In this document: positions 1-13,968 of the stretch, one piece after another | Numbering within the stretch: the stretch's first letter is position 1 | How the letters are laid out: each line of letters opens with the position of its first letter | From: a bacterium | GTDB taxonomy: Bacteria; Elusimicrobiota; Elusimicrobia; UBA1565; UBA9628 | Length of the DNA: 64,000 nucleotides | Direction of reading: 5' to 3' | Assembly (NCBI GenBank): GCA_021782205.1 | Contig: JAJXVH010000004.1 | Coordinates: forward strand, 1-64,000 | The notes under the pieces: model-generated | Told to the model about the DNA's origin: nothing | Databases searched by the model: none | Seen by the model: only the letters and a program-made list of their open reading frames with translations | Position numbers and translations under genes: made by a program

Positions 1-2
1 CC

Positions 3-305
3 ATCCCGTACGTGGAGTGCGCGTCCCACCGCTTCCACGTCCCCGTCTGGTCGCGCGTCTTCATCCGCGACCCGCGCACGTTCTCCGTCCTGGGCTTCGG
101 CCGTCCCGGCCTCCTGCATTTCGTCAGCCCCTACATCACCTCCGCGCCCGCCCACAGCGTCCTGATGGGCGACCTGGCCACGCTGTTTCCGGGCGGCGAC
201 TGCGCCTGCGGCGTCCAGACCCCTTTCTTCACCGTCTCCGGCCGCGCCGGCGTCAGCAAGAACAAGAGCTGCGCGGTCGCCGCGGCGGAACTGCTGGCGC
301 GCTGA
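3..305 (+). CDS. C-terminal part of an acyl-protein synthetase/LuxE-like protein (truncated by window edge)
   Basis: ORF open to the left edge; GRPGLLHFVSPYITSAPAHSVLMGDLA...GRAGVSKNKSCAVAAAELL resembles LuxE-family C-termini. Confidence 0.45.
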   Translation: MPYVECASHRFHVPVWSRVFIRDPRTFSVLGFGRPGLLHFVSPYITSAPAHSVLMGDLATLFPGGDCACGVQTPFFTVSGRAGVSKNKSCAVAAAELLAR

Positions 306-348
306 TTTTTTTGGTCGCGACGGCGGCGGCGTCTTGAGCGGCGTTGGG

Positions 349-702
349 TTAGAATCCGATCCTCTTTTTCGGAGAGAGGGGCGGTTCCATCAGTTTGCGT
401 ATCGCGCGCGGGCTGTGTAGTACGCTGGACAGCATCGCGACCCCTTCCTGCGTGAAGACAAGGGGTAATTTGCGTCGGCCGCCGCGGCCGATTTTTGATG
501 TCGCAATTTGCGATATCAAACGCTCGTTCTCCTCGGCGCTCAACTGAAACATGAAATCCGCCGGGAACCGCGACATATTGCGGCGAACTTGCTCATTCAG
601 GCGCATCGTCATGACGCCGTAGATCTCGGCCAGGTCCGAGTCCAGCATGACCCTGTGACCGCGCACGACATGAATCAGCACTTCGACTTTCGTGATCTCC
701 AT
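349..702 (-). CDS. ORF6N-domain (phage-type DNA-binding) protein, apparently truncated at C-terminus
   Basis: VRGHRVMLDSDLAEIYGV...LNEQVRRNMSRFPADFMFQLSAEE...FTQEGVAMLSSVLHSPRAI motif; start at MEITKV (track ORF extends to 753). Confidence 0.7.
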   Translation of the reverse strand: MEITKVEVLIHVVRGHRVMLDSDLAEIYGVMTMRLNEQVRRNMSRFPADFMFQLSAEENERLISQIATSKIGRGGRRKLPLVFTQEGVAMLSSVLHSPRAIRKLMEPPLSPKKRIGF

Positions 703-910
703 GCAGAGTATACGCGGCACCCCTTGAAAAAGTTCCGTCGTTCGTTTCACCACACCGCGGCATGTCGTGGTTCCGGAGCGCTCGTCATTTTGGTATTAAA
801 AGCCTGGATGCCAGTCGATGCGCGCGCATGCGGATCCAGACCAGCGAGACCATCTCGTTCGGACTGCCGCGAAGGAGATTGGCTTCCGTTCGTACACCTT
901 TAAAATGCGG

Positions 911-936
911 CGAGCCCTGGAGGAATCCAGGGCTCG
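911..936 (-). terminator. Hairpin downstream of ahcY
   Basis: cgagccctgg-aggaat-ccagggctcg, perfect 10-bp stem just past the ahcY stop. Confidence 0.5.
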
Positions 937-959
937 CGCGTTTTCAGATGAAGTAATCT

Positions 960-2309
<1,350 letters not shown>

Positions 2310-2453
2310 AAGGCCCCTAAATGTGGAAAGTCTATTGTATCAAATGGTGCCGCAATACCGTCCCGTCTTACACCCCGCGCGCGGCGCACCCGACGGGCGC
2401 CCCGCTTCCGGGCCTTGCCGCCCCTCGAAAATCTGATAAACTATCCCTAAGAT

Positions 2454-2527
2454 TGCGGGATGGTGAAACGGTATCACAGCAGACTCTGAATCTGCCTTTC
2501 TAGGTTCGAATCCTAGTCCCGCAGCCA
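2454..2527 (+). tRNA. tRNA-Gln (anticodon CTG)
   Basis: TGCGGGA...TCCCGCA acceptor stem, ggttcgaatcc T-loop, anticodon loop CTCTGAA, encoded CCA. Confidence 0.95.
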
Positions 2528-2722
2528 AATCTGACGCTCATCAAAACTGACTTTGTCGCCCGCCACCTGGGAGCCCAGGTCCGGCAGAGGCCGCAAGGTC
2601 AGTTTTATTTTAGACGCCTGCGTATCGTAGACGGTTCTCCCGTTTATCCCGCGCACAGAAGAACGGCTTACGGAACTAGGTGTCAGTTCATTCAAACGGC
2701 AAAGTGTCCAGTTGGGCGTCAG

Positions 2723-2753
2723 CCCACGGCCGGCTTGCGCGGCCGGCCGTGGG
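2723..2753. terminator. Strong hairpin, possible bidirectional terminator
   Basis: cccacggccggc-loop-gccggccgtggg, 12-bp perfect stem followed by ttt on +. Confidence 0.45.
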
Positions 2754-2759
2754 TTTGGC

Positions 2760-3014
2760 TTATCGGACCTTGCGGAGGTAGCGTTCCTTCACGTGGGCGT
2801 CGATGAAGGTGCCCAGTCCCTTGCCGGCGAGCGCGAGAGACTTCATCTTGCGGATGTTGTCGGGGTCGGCGCTCTGGTTGGTGTAGCGATAAACCGTATG
2901 GTCGGTGAACCGGATCGTGATGCAGTCCTTCTTCAGCTCATACGCCGCGACCTTCGAATCCTTGCTCAGGTTTTGGTAGCGCTTGAATAATTTGAATCGC
3001 GTGGGTGTTTTCAT
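2760..3014 (-). CDS. Small KTSC-like domain protein
   Basis: SKVAAYELKKDCITIRFTDHTVYRYTNQ.. pattern; start taken at MKTPTRFKLF (3014) because a CATAAT box lies 6 nt upstream. Confidence 0.5.
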   Translation of the reverse strand: MKTPTRFKLFKRYQNLSKDSKVAAYELKKDCITIRFTDHTVYRYTNQSADPDNIRKMKSLALAGKGLGTFIDAHVKERYLRKVR

Positions 3015-3049
3015 ATCGTCATTATGCGACATTGGGAGGGCTTTTAACG

Positions 3050-5482
3050 CTACGCCGCGGCGGAGGGGATCAGCCGCTTAATCAGGACGACCTTCAAGGC
3101 GTCGTTGACGATGAGGCAGGCGAACATCGCGTAGGCCAGGACCGCCAGAATCGTGTCCCCGGGTAACGGCCGCAGACCGGGAAGGCCCACGAACGTCAGC
3201 GCGGTTCCGGTGAGCGCGTCGGCCATCAGGCTGGCCAGAAGAGTCTTGCTGGGCATGGTCGACCAGAACCAGCGGCGTTCTCGAGCCGACACGATGGAAA
3301 AGACCGCGAAGTAGAGCAACGTCAGAAAGCTGAAGGTGTGGAGGGCGCTGTTGTCCGCCTTCAAGCCGAAGCGCGTCCAGCCTGTCCACAATAAAAAAAG
3401 CGCCTCCAGAACCATCGCGATGCCCAGGACGACGGACACCAGCACGAAGCCGCCGATGTCCCAGGTTTCCGGTTTTTGAGACGGCCGCACGTGATCAGTG
3501 GCCAAAGCGATTTTGGCGAAATCCGTCATGAATGTCAGCAGGAGCATGGCGAAGGCCGAGACCACGAACTTCCCGGTGATCACGAACGCGATGGCCACGA
3601 AGGCCGCCTTCAGTATCGTCCGGCTGATTTTGTTGATGATCCAGGTCAGGATGCGCTGATAGATGGCGCGACCCTGCTGGACGAGAGCCACGATGTTCGT
3701 CAGCCCCGGCTCGGTCAGAACGACGCTGGCCGCGCCTTTGGCCACGTCCGAGGCGGAGTTGACGGCGATGCCGACCTCGGCTTGGCGCAGCGCGGGAGCG
3801 TCGTTGACGCCGTCGCCCGTCATGCCGGTCACATGCCCGGCGGCTTGAAGACGCTGAACGACGATGTACTTGTCCTCGGGGTAAACCTCGGCGAAGCCGT
3901 CGGTGCCCGCCAGCACGTCGCCGGACGGCCCGTCGGCTTTCAGGTCCGCCACGCGCCGGAGGGTGTTGAGGCCTACGCCTCGGGCGATTTCGCCGGCCAC
4001 CGCCAGCGCGTCGCCGGTGAGCATCTTGACCGAAATGCCCAAAGCGCGAAGCTCCGCGATCAACTGCTTGGCGTCGGGACGCGGCGGGTCGTAGAGCGTG
4101 ACCAAGCCCAGCAGCACTGGCGCGCCGTTTTCCGGGCCGCGCGCCACGGCCAAAGTGCGATAGCCCTTGAGGGCCGATTCACTGACGCGCGCCTCCAACG
4201 CTTCCACCGCGGGGGCATTGAGGCCGCAGGTCTGGGCGACGGTGCGCACAGCACCCTTCATCACGCGCAGGCGTCGACCGTCCTGTTCCACAACGGCTTC
4301 CGTGCGCCGATTTTTCGCGTCGAAGGGCGAGAAGGAAACCGGCGTGAACGCGGCGGAGCCGGCGAAGGCATTTTGCGCCTTCGCGGCGGCCAAGAAGGCC
4401 ACGTCGATGGGGTCCTGGTTGGCTTCCTGCGACGCGAGCGCCCCGGCGGCCAGCACGTCGGCCGACGTCGCTTTCTCCAGCGGGATGATCCCGGTGACGG
4501 CCAGCTGATTCATCGTGATCGTGCCCGTCTTGTCCACGCAGAGCGTGTCCATGGTCGCGGCATCCTCGGCGGCGCTCAGGCGCGTGACCAGCACGCCGCG
4601 CTTGGCTAATTCCTTGGACCCCAACGCCGTGCTGACGGTGAACATGACGGGAAGCGCCACCGGCACGGCGCTCATCAACAGCACCAGCATGAGCGAGATC
4701 AGCTCAACGAGCGGCACCCCGCGCATGAGGGAGAGGACCACGACCACGCTCAGCAGCGCGCCCACGATGACGAAGAGCCAGCGAACCACCTTGGTCACCA
4801 CCGCCTCGATGTGCAGTTTTGGCAGGGCTTTTTGCACCAGCTCCGTGGTGCGCCCGAAATAGGTGGCCGCGCCCGTCAGCATCACGACCGCGTTGCCCTC
4901 GCCGCGCCGCACCACGGAGCCCGACGACAGCACGCCGTTGGCGGTCTTTTCGGCGTCCTTGGATTCGCCGGTGAGGGCCGATTGGTCGATGCTCAGGTCG
5001 CCGTTGAGGAGCTTGAGGTCCGCGGGGATGATGTCGCCCGGGCGCACCCGGACGATGTCGCCGGGCACCAGTTCGCGGGCGGCCAGGACCTGCCATTGCG
5101 CGTCGCGCAGGACGCGGGCGCTTACCTGCAGGCGCCGGCGCAGGGCTTCCACCACGCCGGCGGCGCGGTGTTCCTGCAGGAAGCTCAACACGGCGTTGAC
5201 GATCAAAAGGGCGCTGACGACCGTCAGATCGGAATATTTCCGCAGGACGAGCGACAGGATCATGATCAGTTCCAGCATCCACGCCGAAACGCCCCAAAAT
5301 TTCCCTAGGAATCGGAGGAGCGGGTGCTTCTTTTTGTCGGCGACCTCGTTGTAGCCGTGCATTTTGCGGCGCGCCTGCGCTTCCCCGTGGGTGAGTCCCG
5401 TCTTGGGGTCGACTCCCAGGGCGGCCAGCGCCGCGGGAGCGGAAACGGAGGCGATGTCGGGCGCCTTGGGCGCTTCGGGCAT
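3050..5482 (-). CDS. P-type cation ATPase (P3A H+-ATPase-like)
   Basis: DKTGTITMN phosphorylation motif, TGES, MLTGDALAVAGEIA, TGDGVNDAPALRQAEVGIAV; no N-terminal HMA domain. Confidence 0.9.
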   Translation of the reverse strand: MPEAPKAPDIASVSAPAALAALGVDPKTGLTHGEAQARRKMHGYNEVADKKKHPLLRFLGKFWGVSAWMLELIMILSLVLRKYSDLTVVSALLIVNAVLSFLQEHRAAGVVEALRRRLQVSARVLRDAQWQVLAARELVPGDIVRVRPGDIIPADLKLLNGDLSIDQSALTGESKDAEKTANGVLSSGSVVRRGEGNAVVMLTGAATYFGRTTELVQKALPKLHIEAVVTKVVRWLFVIVGALLSVVVVLSLMRGVPLVELISLMLVLLMSAVPVALPVMFTVSTALGSKELAKRGVLVTRLSAAEDAATMDTLCVDKTGTITMNQLAVTGIIPLEKATSADVLAAGALASQEANQDPIDVAFLAAAKAQNAFAGSAAFTPVSFSPFDAKNRRTEAVVEQDGRRLRVMKGAVRTVAQTCGLNAPAVEALEARVSESALKGYRTLAVARGPENGAPVLLGLVTLYDPPRPDAKQLIAELRALGISVKMLTGDALAVAGEIARGVGLNTLRRVADLKADGPSGDVLAGTDGFAEVYPEDKYIVVQRLQAAGHVTGMTGDGVNDAPALRQAEVGIAVNSASDVAKGAASVVLTEPGLTNIVALVQQGRAIYQRILTWIINKISRTILKAAFVAIAFVITGKFVVSAFAMLLLTFMTDFAKIALATDHVRPSQKPETWDIGGFVLVSVVLGIAMVLEALFLLWTGWTRFGLKADNSALHTFSFLTLLYFAVFSIVSARERRWFWSTMPSKTLLASLMADALTGTALTFVGLPGLRPLPGDTILAVLAYAMFACLIVNDALKVVLIKRLIPSAAA

Positions 5483-5597
5483 GAGTCATCCTATGATATC
5501 GCCCGCGGCCGCCGCGTCACATTCTTGTACCGCCGATCCGGCGGATGCGCGGTGGGAACGAAAATCGCTACAATCGCGGTCGGCAAGGAGAAAACCC

Positions 5598-6470
5598 ATG
5601 TTCGTCATTTCCGGAGTCACGGGGCATGTCGGCTCGGTCGCGGCGCGGGAGCTGATCGCCCAGAAGAAAGCGGTGAAGGTGATCGTGCGCGACGCGGCCA
5701 AGGGCGCGGCGTGGGCGCAGCAAGGCGCGCAGACGGCCGTCGGTTCTTTGGATGACGCCGCCTTCTTGGGCGCGGCGCTGAAGGGCGCGGAGGGCTTCTT
5801 CGCTCTTCTGCCGCCGAATTTCACCGTCCCGGATCTTTACGCCGCTCAAGTCAAGACCGCGGACGCGATCGCGGCCGCGGTGAAGGCCGCGGGCGTGCCC
5901 CGCGTCGTGCTGCTGTCCTCCGTGGGCGCGGACCTGCCCTCGGGCACCGGGCCCATCAAGGGGCTGCACTACCTGGAAAACGCCCTGCGCGCGACGGGCA
6001 CCGTGCTGACGGCCATCCGCCCCGGCTACTTCCAAGAGAATCTGGCCAACTCCTTGGCGCCGGCGCGTCAGGCGGGAATCTTTCCCAACCTCATGGCCTC
6101 GGCGGATTATCCGGTGCCCATGATCGCGACCAAGGACATCGGCGAGCTGGCGGCGCAGTCCTTGCTGAACGCGCCGGCCAAGAGCCAGGTCGTGGACCTG
6201 CACGGGCCCGCCTACACCGTGCGCCAAGCGGCGCAAATGCTGGGCCGGGCGCTGGGCCGGGAGCTCAAGGTCGTGGACGTCCCCGCGGCCCAGCACGTGG
6301 ACGCGCTCATGAAGGCGGGCTTTTCCCGCAACATCGCCGAGTCATTCGCCGAGATGTACGGCGGATTTGCCCAGGGCCGCATCAAGCCGTGCGGCGACCT
6401 CTTGGTCCAAGGCAAGACCGAGCTGAGCGAAGTCATCGCGGGCCTGACCGGGACCGCGGCCCACGCGTGA
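5598..6470 (+). CDS. NmrA-like/NAD(P)H-binding Rossmann protein
   Basis: MFVISGVTGHVGSVAARELI Rossmann start; SD aaggag upstream. Confidence 0.8.
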   Translation: MFVISGVTGHVGSVAARELIAQKKAVKVIVRDAAKGAAWAQQGAQTAVGSLDDAAFLGAALKGAEGFFALLPPNFTVPDLYAAQVKTADAIAAAVKAAGVPRVVLLSSVGADLPSGTGPIKGLHYLENALRATGTVLTAIRPGYFQENLANSLAPARQAGIFPNLMASADYPVPMIATKDIGELAAQSLLNAPAKSQVVDLHGPAYTVRQAAQMLGRALGRELKVVDVPAAQHVDALMKAGFSRNIAESFAEMYGGFAQGRIKPCGDLLVQGKTELSEVIAGLTGTAAHA

Positions 6471-6775
6471 CTCGTCTTGTGACGTCCGCGGAGCGCCTGG
6501 AGCCTCGCCTGCGCGAGACCGCGCTCATCGTCTTGCGCCGACATTCCATCGGCGAAGACGACGTGCAATTGGAAGCCAACGAGCCGCACGAGCCGCCGTC
6601 CTGCCTGATTCTGGGCCACCGCGTGCGCGTGCAGGTCGACGACGGGTCGGTCGCGTTCCGCGTGCGCGCGGGCCGGTGGAGCGGGCGGCGCGCCGACTAT
6701 CCGACGGCGGGCGCGTTCGTGGCCGCCTTCGAGGAAGCCCTGGACGGCGCGCTGTCGGGCGCGGCGGGAGACTAA
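6467..6775 (+). CDS. Hypothetical protein
   Basis: ORF overlapping the upstream stop (GTG start 6467), in tight array. Confidence 0.5.
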   Translation: MTRLVTSAERLEPRLRETALIVLRRHSIGEDDVQLEANEPHEPPSCLILGHRVRVQVDDGSVAFRVRAGRWSGRRADYPTAGAFVAAFEEALDGALSGAAGD

Positions 6776-6776
6776 G

Positions 6777-7211
6777 ATGATCACCGCAGCCCAGATCGGA
6801 GCGTATCTCGAATCTCAAGGAATCAAGTTCCAGATCACCGTGCCTCCCGACAGCGAGGACCGCGATATTCACGTGCCCTACGAAACCGCCGCGGCCAAGC
6901 ATCATCTGGTCGTTCGCGCGATGGTCTCCGCCGGGATCGTTCAGTTCACGGTGCTCAAGGTCGGCGTCTTGAAAGCGGGCGCGGCCGAACGGCTGAGCGT
7001 CTACGCCGCTCTGGGCGAGTTGAACGGACTTCTGTTGGCTGGGGCGTTCGCGGTCAACAAGGAAGACGGTGAAGTCCGCTACGTCTACTCGCTTCCCGGC
7101 GCGCTGGTCACGGCCGATAATTTCCCGGCTGTTTACGAGGAGCTTTTGCCGCAGATACTCCAATCCTGCGATGAAGTGCACCAAGAACTCTTGACGGCGT
7201 CTCCATCTTAA
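6777..7211 (+). CDS. YbjN-like small protein
   Basis: 144 aa ORF in tight array; general resemblance to YbjN-type fold proteins. Confidence 0.45.
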   Translation: MITAAQIGAYLESQGIKFQITVPPDSEDRDIHVPYETAAAKHHLVVRAMVSAGIVQFTVLKVGVLKAGAAERLSVYAALGELNGLLLAGAFAVNKEDGEVRYVYSLPGALVTADNFPAVYEELLPQILQSCDEVHQELLTASPS

Positions 7212-7224
7212 GACTCCCCCGATC

Positions 7225-8394
7225 ATGGATCACGATAAAACCGACTCCGAAGACTTCTCCAAACTGCTCGACGACTCTCTTGAAGCGTCCGAAAAAACCG
7301 TCGCCGTGGGCGACCGTGTGCGCACGGAGATTTTAACGCTGGGGGCCGAAGACGCCATCGTGGCGCTGGGTCCCGGACGCGAGGGCGTGGTGGCCTCCGT
7401 GGAATTGGCCGGGCACAAGACGGGAGAGAGCGTGGATCTGTTCGTGACCTCGGTCCGGCCGTCGGAGACCCGCCTGTCGGTGCATCCCACAAATAAGAAC
7501 ATCGCTCAAGATTTGAAGGAAGCCTTCGAAAGCCGCCGTCCCGTGGAGGGCCGCGTCGTGGAGACGTGCAAGGGCGGCGTGCGCGTGAGCGTGCGCGGCC
7601 AGAGCGCGTTCTGTCCGATCAGCCAGTTGGACCTCAAGCGCGTGGAGACGGGCGCGGAGTTCGTGGGCAAGACTTTGGCGTTTCGCATCACGGAGTGGAG
7701 CGAGGAAGGCCGCGGCGCCGTGCTCTCTCGCCGCAAGCTTTTAGAAGAGGACCAGGCGCGCGCCGTCGTTGATTTCTTCGGGCGCAACCCGGAAGGCTCC
7801 GTGGTGGCGGGGACCGTGACGCGACTGGAGAAATTCGGCGCGTTCATCGAGCTTCTGCCCGGCGTGGAAGGCCTGGCGCATGTCTCCGAGCTGGCCTGGT
7901 CGCGCGTCGAGTCGCCGGCGGACCTGCTGCGCGTCGGCCAGTCCGTCGCCGTGAAGATCCTCAAGCGCGAGACCGTGGAGGGCCGCCTCAAGATCGCCCT
8001 GTCGCTGAAGCAGGCCGCGGAGAAGCCCGCGGCCGTTCCGGCGGTCGCCGCGGTCGATCCGTGGGCGAAATACGCCGCCGGCCAGGTCATCGAGGGCAAG
8101 GTCACGCGCCGCGAAGTCTACGGCCTGTTCGTGCAGTTGGAACCGGGCGTGGTGGGCCTGCTTCACCAGTCTCAGACCGTGGACGCGGCCGACTTCCGCT
8201 TGGAAAATCAAAAAGTCGGCGGCGTCCTCTCCGTGGAGATCGCCGAGGTTCGCCTCTCCGAACGCCGCATCTCCCTGCGCCTGCCGCGCGATCAGGACGC
8301 CGACGAGTGGCAGAACCGGCAAGAGGCGGAGGCCCCTTCGCTCGGTGTCCTCGGCGAGCGCCTGCGCGCGGCGCTGGAAAAAAAGAAACGTTAG
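7225..8394 (+). CDS. Multi-S1-domain RNA-binding protein (RpsA-like)
   Basis: Repeated S1 signatures: GVRVSVRGQSAFCPISQLD, GAFIELLPGVEGLAHVSELAW, GLFVQLEPGVVGLLHQSQ. Confidence 0.85.
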   Translation: MDHDKTDSEDFSKLLDDSLEASEKTVAVGDRVRTEILTLGAEDAIVALGPGREGVVASVELAGHKTGESVDLFVTSVRPSETRLSVHPTNKNIAQDLKEAFESRRPVEGRVVETCKGGVRVSVRGQSAFCPISQLDLKRVETGAEFVGKTLAFRITEWSEEGRGAVLSRRKLLEEDQARAVVDFFGRNPEGSVVAGTVTRLEKFGAFIELLPGVEGLAHVSELAWSRVESPADLLRVGQSVAVKILKRETVEGRLKIALSLKQAAEKPAAVPAVAAVDPWAKYAAGQVIEGKVTRREVYGLFVQLEPGVVGLLHQSQTVDAADFRLENQKVGGVLSVEIAEVRLSERRISLRLPRDQDADEWQNRQEAEAPSLGVLGERLRAALEKKKR

Positions 8395-8464
8395 CCCGCT
8401 TCTTCATTTCCGTCCGATCCGGGCACCCTGGACAATCCGCGCGCGCCCTGATACACTCCGTGGG

Positions 8465-9094
8465 ATGCTGGATGACTCCTCAGACGTCGTTGCACAGGAG
8501 CGCCAAAAGAAGACGCGCCTGCTGATTATTGGGGGTGTCGCGTCTTTGGTGTTGCCGCTCCTCGGAGCCGCTTATCTCTATTGGGCGAATTCCAAGCCTT
8601 CGCCCGGACTCAGCGGCCGCTCGGACGTCTTTGAGCGCCGCGAGGACGGCGGTCCGATCGTCCCGTCTCACACGGCCGCCAATGCCGCCGCCGTTCCCGC
8701 CGCCACCGGCGGCGGCCCGGCCGGAGCCAAACCGCCCTCGTCCCTGGATTTCATCAAGGCCGACCCCGATTTCCAAACCCGTCCCGCGGCTGCGTCCGCC
8801 AGCGTCGCGACAGCCGCGCCGAAAACGGCGGCCCCCGTCGCGCCCGCCGCGTCGAAGAGCGCCGCGGCGCCGCTGAAATCCGCCGCGGCGAAGAAGGCGT
8901 TCGTGATGCCGAAGCTTCAGCCGACCCGTGGTTTCTCGAATTTCGGCTCATCCGGCGGTGGCGCCGCCGCCGGGGGGGGCGCCGCCGGAAACGGCGGCGG
9001 CCAAGACGTGCAGCAGATGATGCAAAATCTGCCGCCCGGCGCGGCGAACAATCCCGACATCCAGAAGTACCTTCAGAACCAGCAGGGACACTGA
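8465..9094 (+). CDS. Single-TM, Ala/Gly-rich hypothetical protein
   Basis: MLDDSSDVVAQERQKKTRLLIIGGVASLVLPLLGAAYLYW TM start; low-complexity tail. Confidence 0.6.
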   Translation: MLDDSSDVVAQERQKKTRLLIIGGVASLVLPLLGAAYLYWANSKPSPGLSGRSDVFERREDGGPIVPSHTAANAAAVPAATGGGPAGAKPPSSLDFIKADPDFQTRPAAASASVATAAPKTAAPVAPAASKSAAAPLKSAAAKKAFVMPKLQPTRGFSNFGSSGGGAAAGGGAAGNGGGQDVQQMMQNLPPGAANNPDIQKYLQNQQGH

Positions 9095-9135
9095 CCCGGC
9101 CTTTCAAAGGCCTGCGGCCATTGCGGGTCTTCCTC

Positions 9136-12223
<3,088 letters not shown>

Positions 12224-12291
12224 GGTCAGGGTCTCCTGTGTGATGGTCCTATCTTAACCCCGGAAGGCCGGCGGCGGGTAGACCAAACCTG

Positions 12292-12331
12292 CCGATTTAT
12301 TGCCTAATCCTCCAAATAAACGATAAATCGG
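12292..12331. promoter_or_regulatory. Candidate AraC-family operator, inverted repeat ccgatttat...ataaatcgg
   Basis: Perfect 9-bp arms at 12292-12300 and 12323-12331 in the divergent ADH/AraC intergenic region. Confidence 0.5.
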
Positions 12332-12366
12332 TTGCAGGCGGGGGCGCGGCCTGTTACGATAGAGCC

Positions 12367-13305
12367 ATGAGAAGGCACGCGCGCGGAGATGAAGACCGGG
12401 ACTCGCCGCCTTCGGCCGCCCTCGACGCGCTCAAAAAGGGCATTGCCCGATGGGCCAAGAACGAGGGTCCCAACCCGACGGCCATCCCCGGCCTGACGGC
12501 CGTCCGCTATGACGCGCCGACCAAGCCGCGGCAGGCGATGTATGAGCCCTGCGTCTGCGTCAGCGCGCAGGGCGCCAAGCGGGTGCTCTTGGGCGGGGAG
12601 AGCTTCACCTACGCCCCGGGAAATTTCCTGATCAGCTCCGTGCATCTGCCCACGATCGTGCAGATCGCCCGGGCCAGCCGCGAGAAGCCGTTTCTGGGGT
12701 GCGTGCTCCGGCTCGATCCGCGGGAAATCTCGCAGCTGATGGTGGACGGCAGCCTGCCCCCGCCGCGCGCCCAGCGCGCGGACCGCGGCATGGCGTGCGG
12801 GACTTTGACGCCGCCGTTGCTCTCCGCGCTCCAGCGCCTGATCGATCTGCTCGCCGAGCCCAAGGACCTGCCCATACTCGCGCCGGTGCTCCGGCGGGAG
12901 ATCACGTACCGCCTTCTGGTCGGCGATCAAGGCGCGCGCCTGCGCCAGGTGGCGCTGGCGGGCAGCCGCGGCCACCAGATCTCCCAGGCCATCGAATGGC
13001 TGAACGCGCAATACGTCCAGCCGCTGCGCGTGGAGGACTTGGCCGAGCGCGTCCACATGAGCCCGTCGGCGTTCCATCACCACTTTCGCGCGCTGACGGC
13101 GATGAGCCCCCTGCAATACCAGAAATGGCTGCGATTGAGCGAGGCGCGGCGGCTGATGCTGGCCGAGGACCTGAACGCCGGAACCGCGGCGCTGCGGGTG
13201 GGCTACGAGAGCCCGTCGCAATTCAGCCGCGAGTACCGCCGCCAGTTCGAGAAGCCGCCGTTGGAGGACGTCGCGCAGCTGCGCCGGACGGCAGAGGCGG
13301 TCTGA
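12367..13305 (+). CDS. AraC-family transcriptional regulator
   Basis: N-terminal AraC_N-like domain; C-terminal HTH VEDLAERVHMSPSAFHHHFRALTAMSPLQYQKWLRLSEARRLML. Confidence 0.9.
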   Translation: MRRHARGDEDRDSPPSAALDALKKGIARWAKNEGPNPTAIPGLTAVRYDAPTKPRQAMYEPCVCVSAQGAKRVLLGGESFTYAPGNFLISSVHLPTIVQIARASREKPFLGCVLRLDPREISQLMVDGSLPPPRAQRADRGMACGTLTPPLLSALQRLIDLLAEPKDLPILAPVLRREITYRLLVGDQGARLRQVALAGSRGHQISQAIEWLNAQYVQPLRVEDLAERVHMSPSAFHHHFRALTAMSPLQYQKWLRLSEARRLMLAEDLNAGTAALRVGYESPSQFSREYRRQFEKPPLEDVAQLRRTAEAV

Positions 13306-13332
13306 CGTCGGAGTCGGCCCAGGAGAATCGGC

Positions 13333-13917
13333 ATGAGCGATAAAAAGAAGCCGCGCCTGCTGGCGTTCGCGGGCAGTTTGCGCCGAGGTTCGCTCAACAA
13401 GCGCGCCCTGCGCGCCGCCGTGCCGATGGCCCGCGCCGCCGGCGCCGAGGTCACGGAGATCGATCTGTCGGATTTCCGCCTGCCCGTCTACGACGGCGAT
13501 CTGGAGGAGGAGGAGGGCCTGCCCGAGAGCGCGCGCCGGCTCAAGGAGTTGATGAAGTCGCACGACGGCTTCCTGATCTGCACGCCCGAGTACAACGGCT
13601 CGATTCCCGGAATGCTGAAGAACGTCATCGACTGGGCCTCGCGCGCCGAAGAGGGCGAGGCGCCGCTGGCCTGCTTCACCGGCAAGACCGCGGGGCTGAT
13701 GAGCGCCTCGCCGGGAGCGCTGGGCGGCATCCGCTCCTTGGCCGCCGTGCGCGCCATACTGGAAAATTTAGGCGTCCTGGTGGCGCCCCGGCAGGTCGCC
13801 ATTTCCCAAGCGCACGCCGCGTTCGCCGAGGACGGGAGCTTCCTTGACGCCAAGCGCGCCGCCGCGGTGGCCGCCATGACCGCGGCGCTGGCGGAACTCA
13901 CCCGCCGCCTGCAATAG
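13333..13917 (+). CDS. NADPH-dependent FMN reductase
   Basis: AFAGSLRRGSLNKRAL; TPEYNGSIPGMLKNVIDWASR. Confidence 0.92.
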   Translation: MSDKKKPRLLAFAGSLRRGSLNKRALRAAVPMARAAGAEVTEIDLSDFRLPVYDGDLEEEEGLPESARRLKELMKSHDGFLICTPEYNGSIPGMLKNVIDWASRAEEGEAPLACFTGKTAGLMSASPGALGGIRSLAAVRAILENLGVLVAPRQVAISQAHAAFAEDGSFLDAKRAAAVAAMTAALAELTRRLQ

Positions 13918-13968
13918 CCGTCGAGGAAGTTTCCGCGGACGCGCGCAAATTCGTAAAATGAGGCCGTC

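Noticed and set aside
9095-9131. Possible terminator gacccggcctttcaaaggcctgcggccattgcgggtc
   Set aside because: Inner repeat has almost no loop and there is no T-tract; kept out of the feature list
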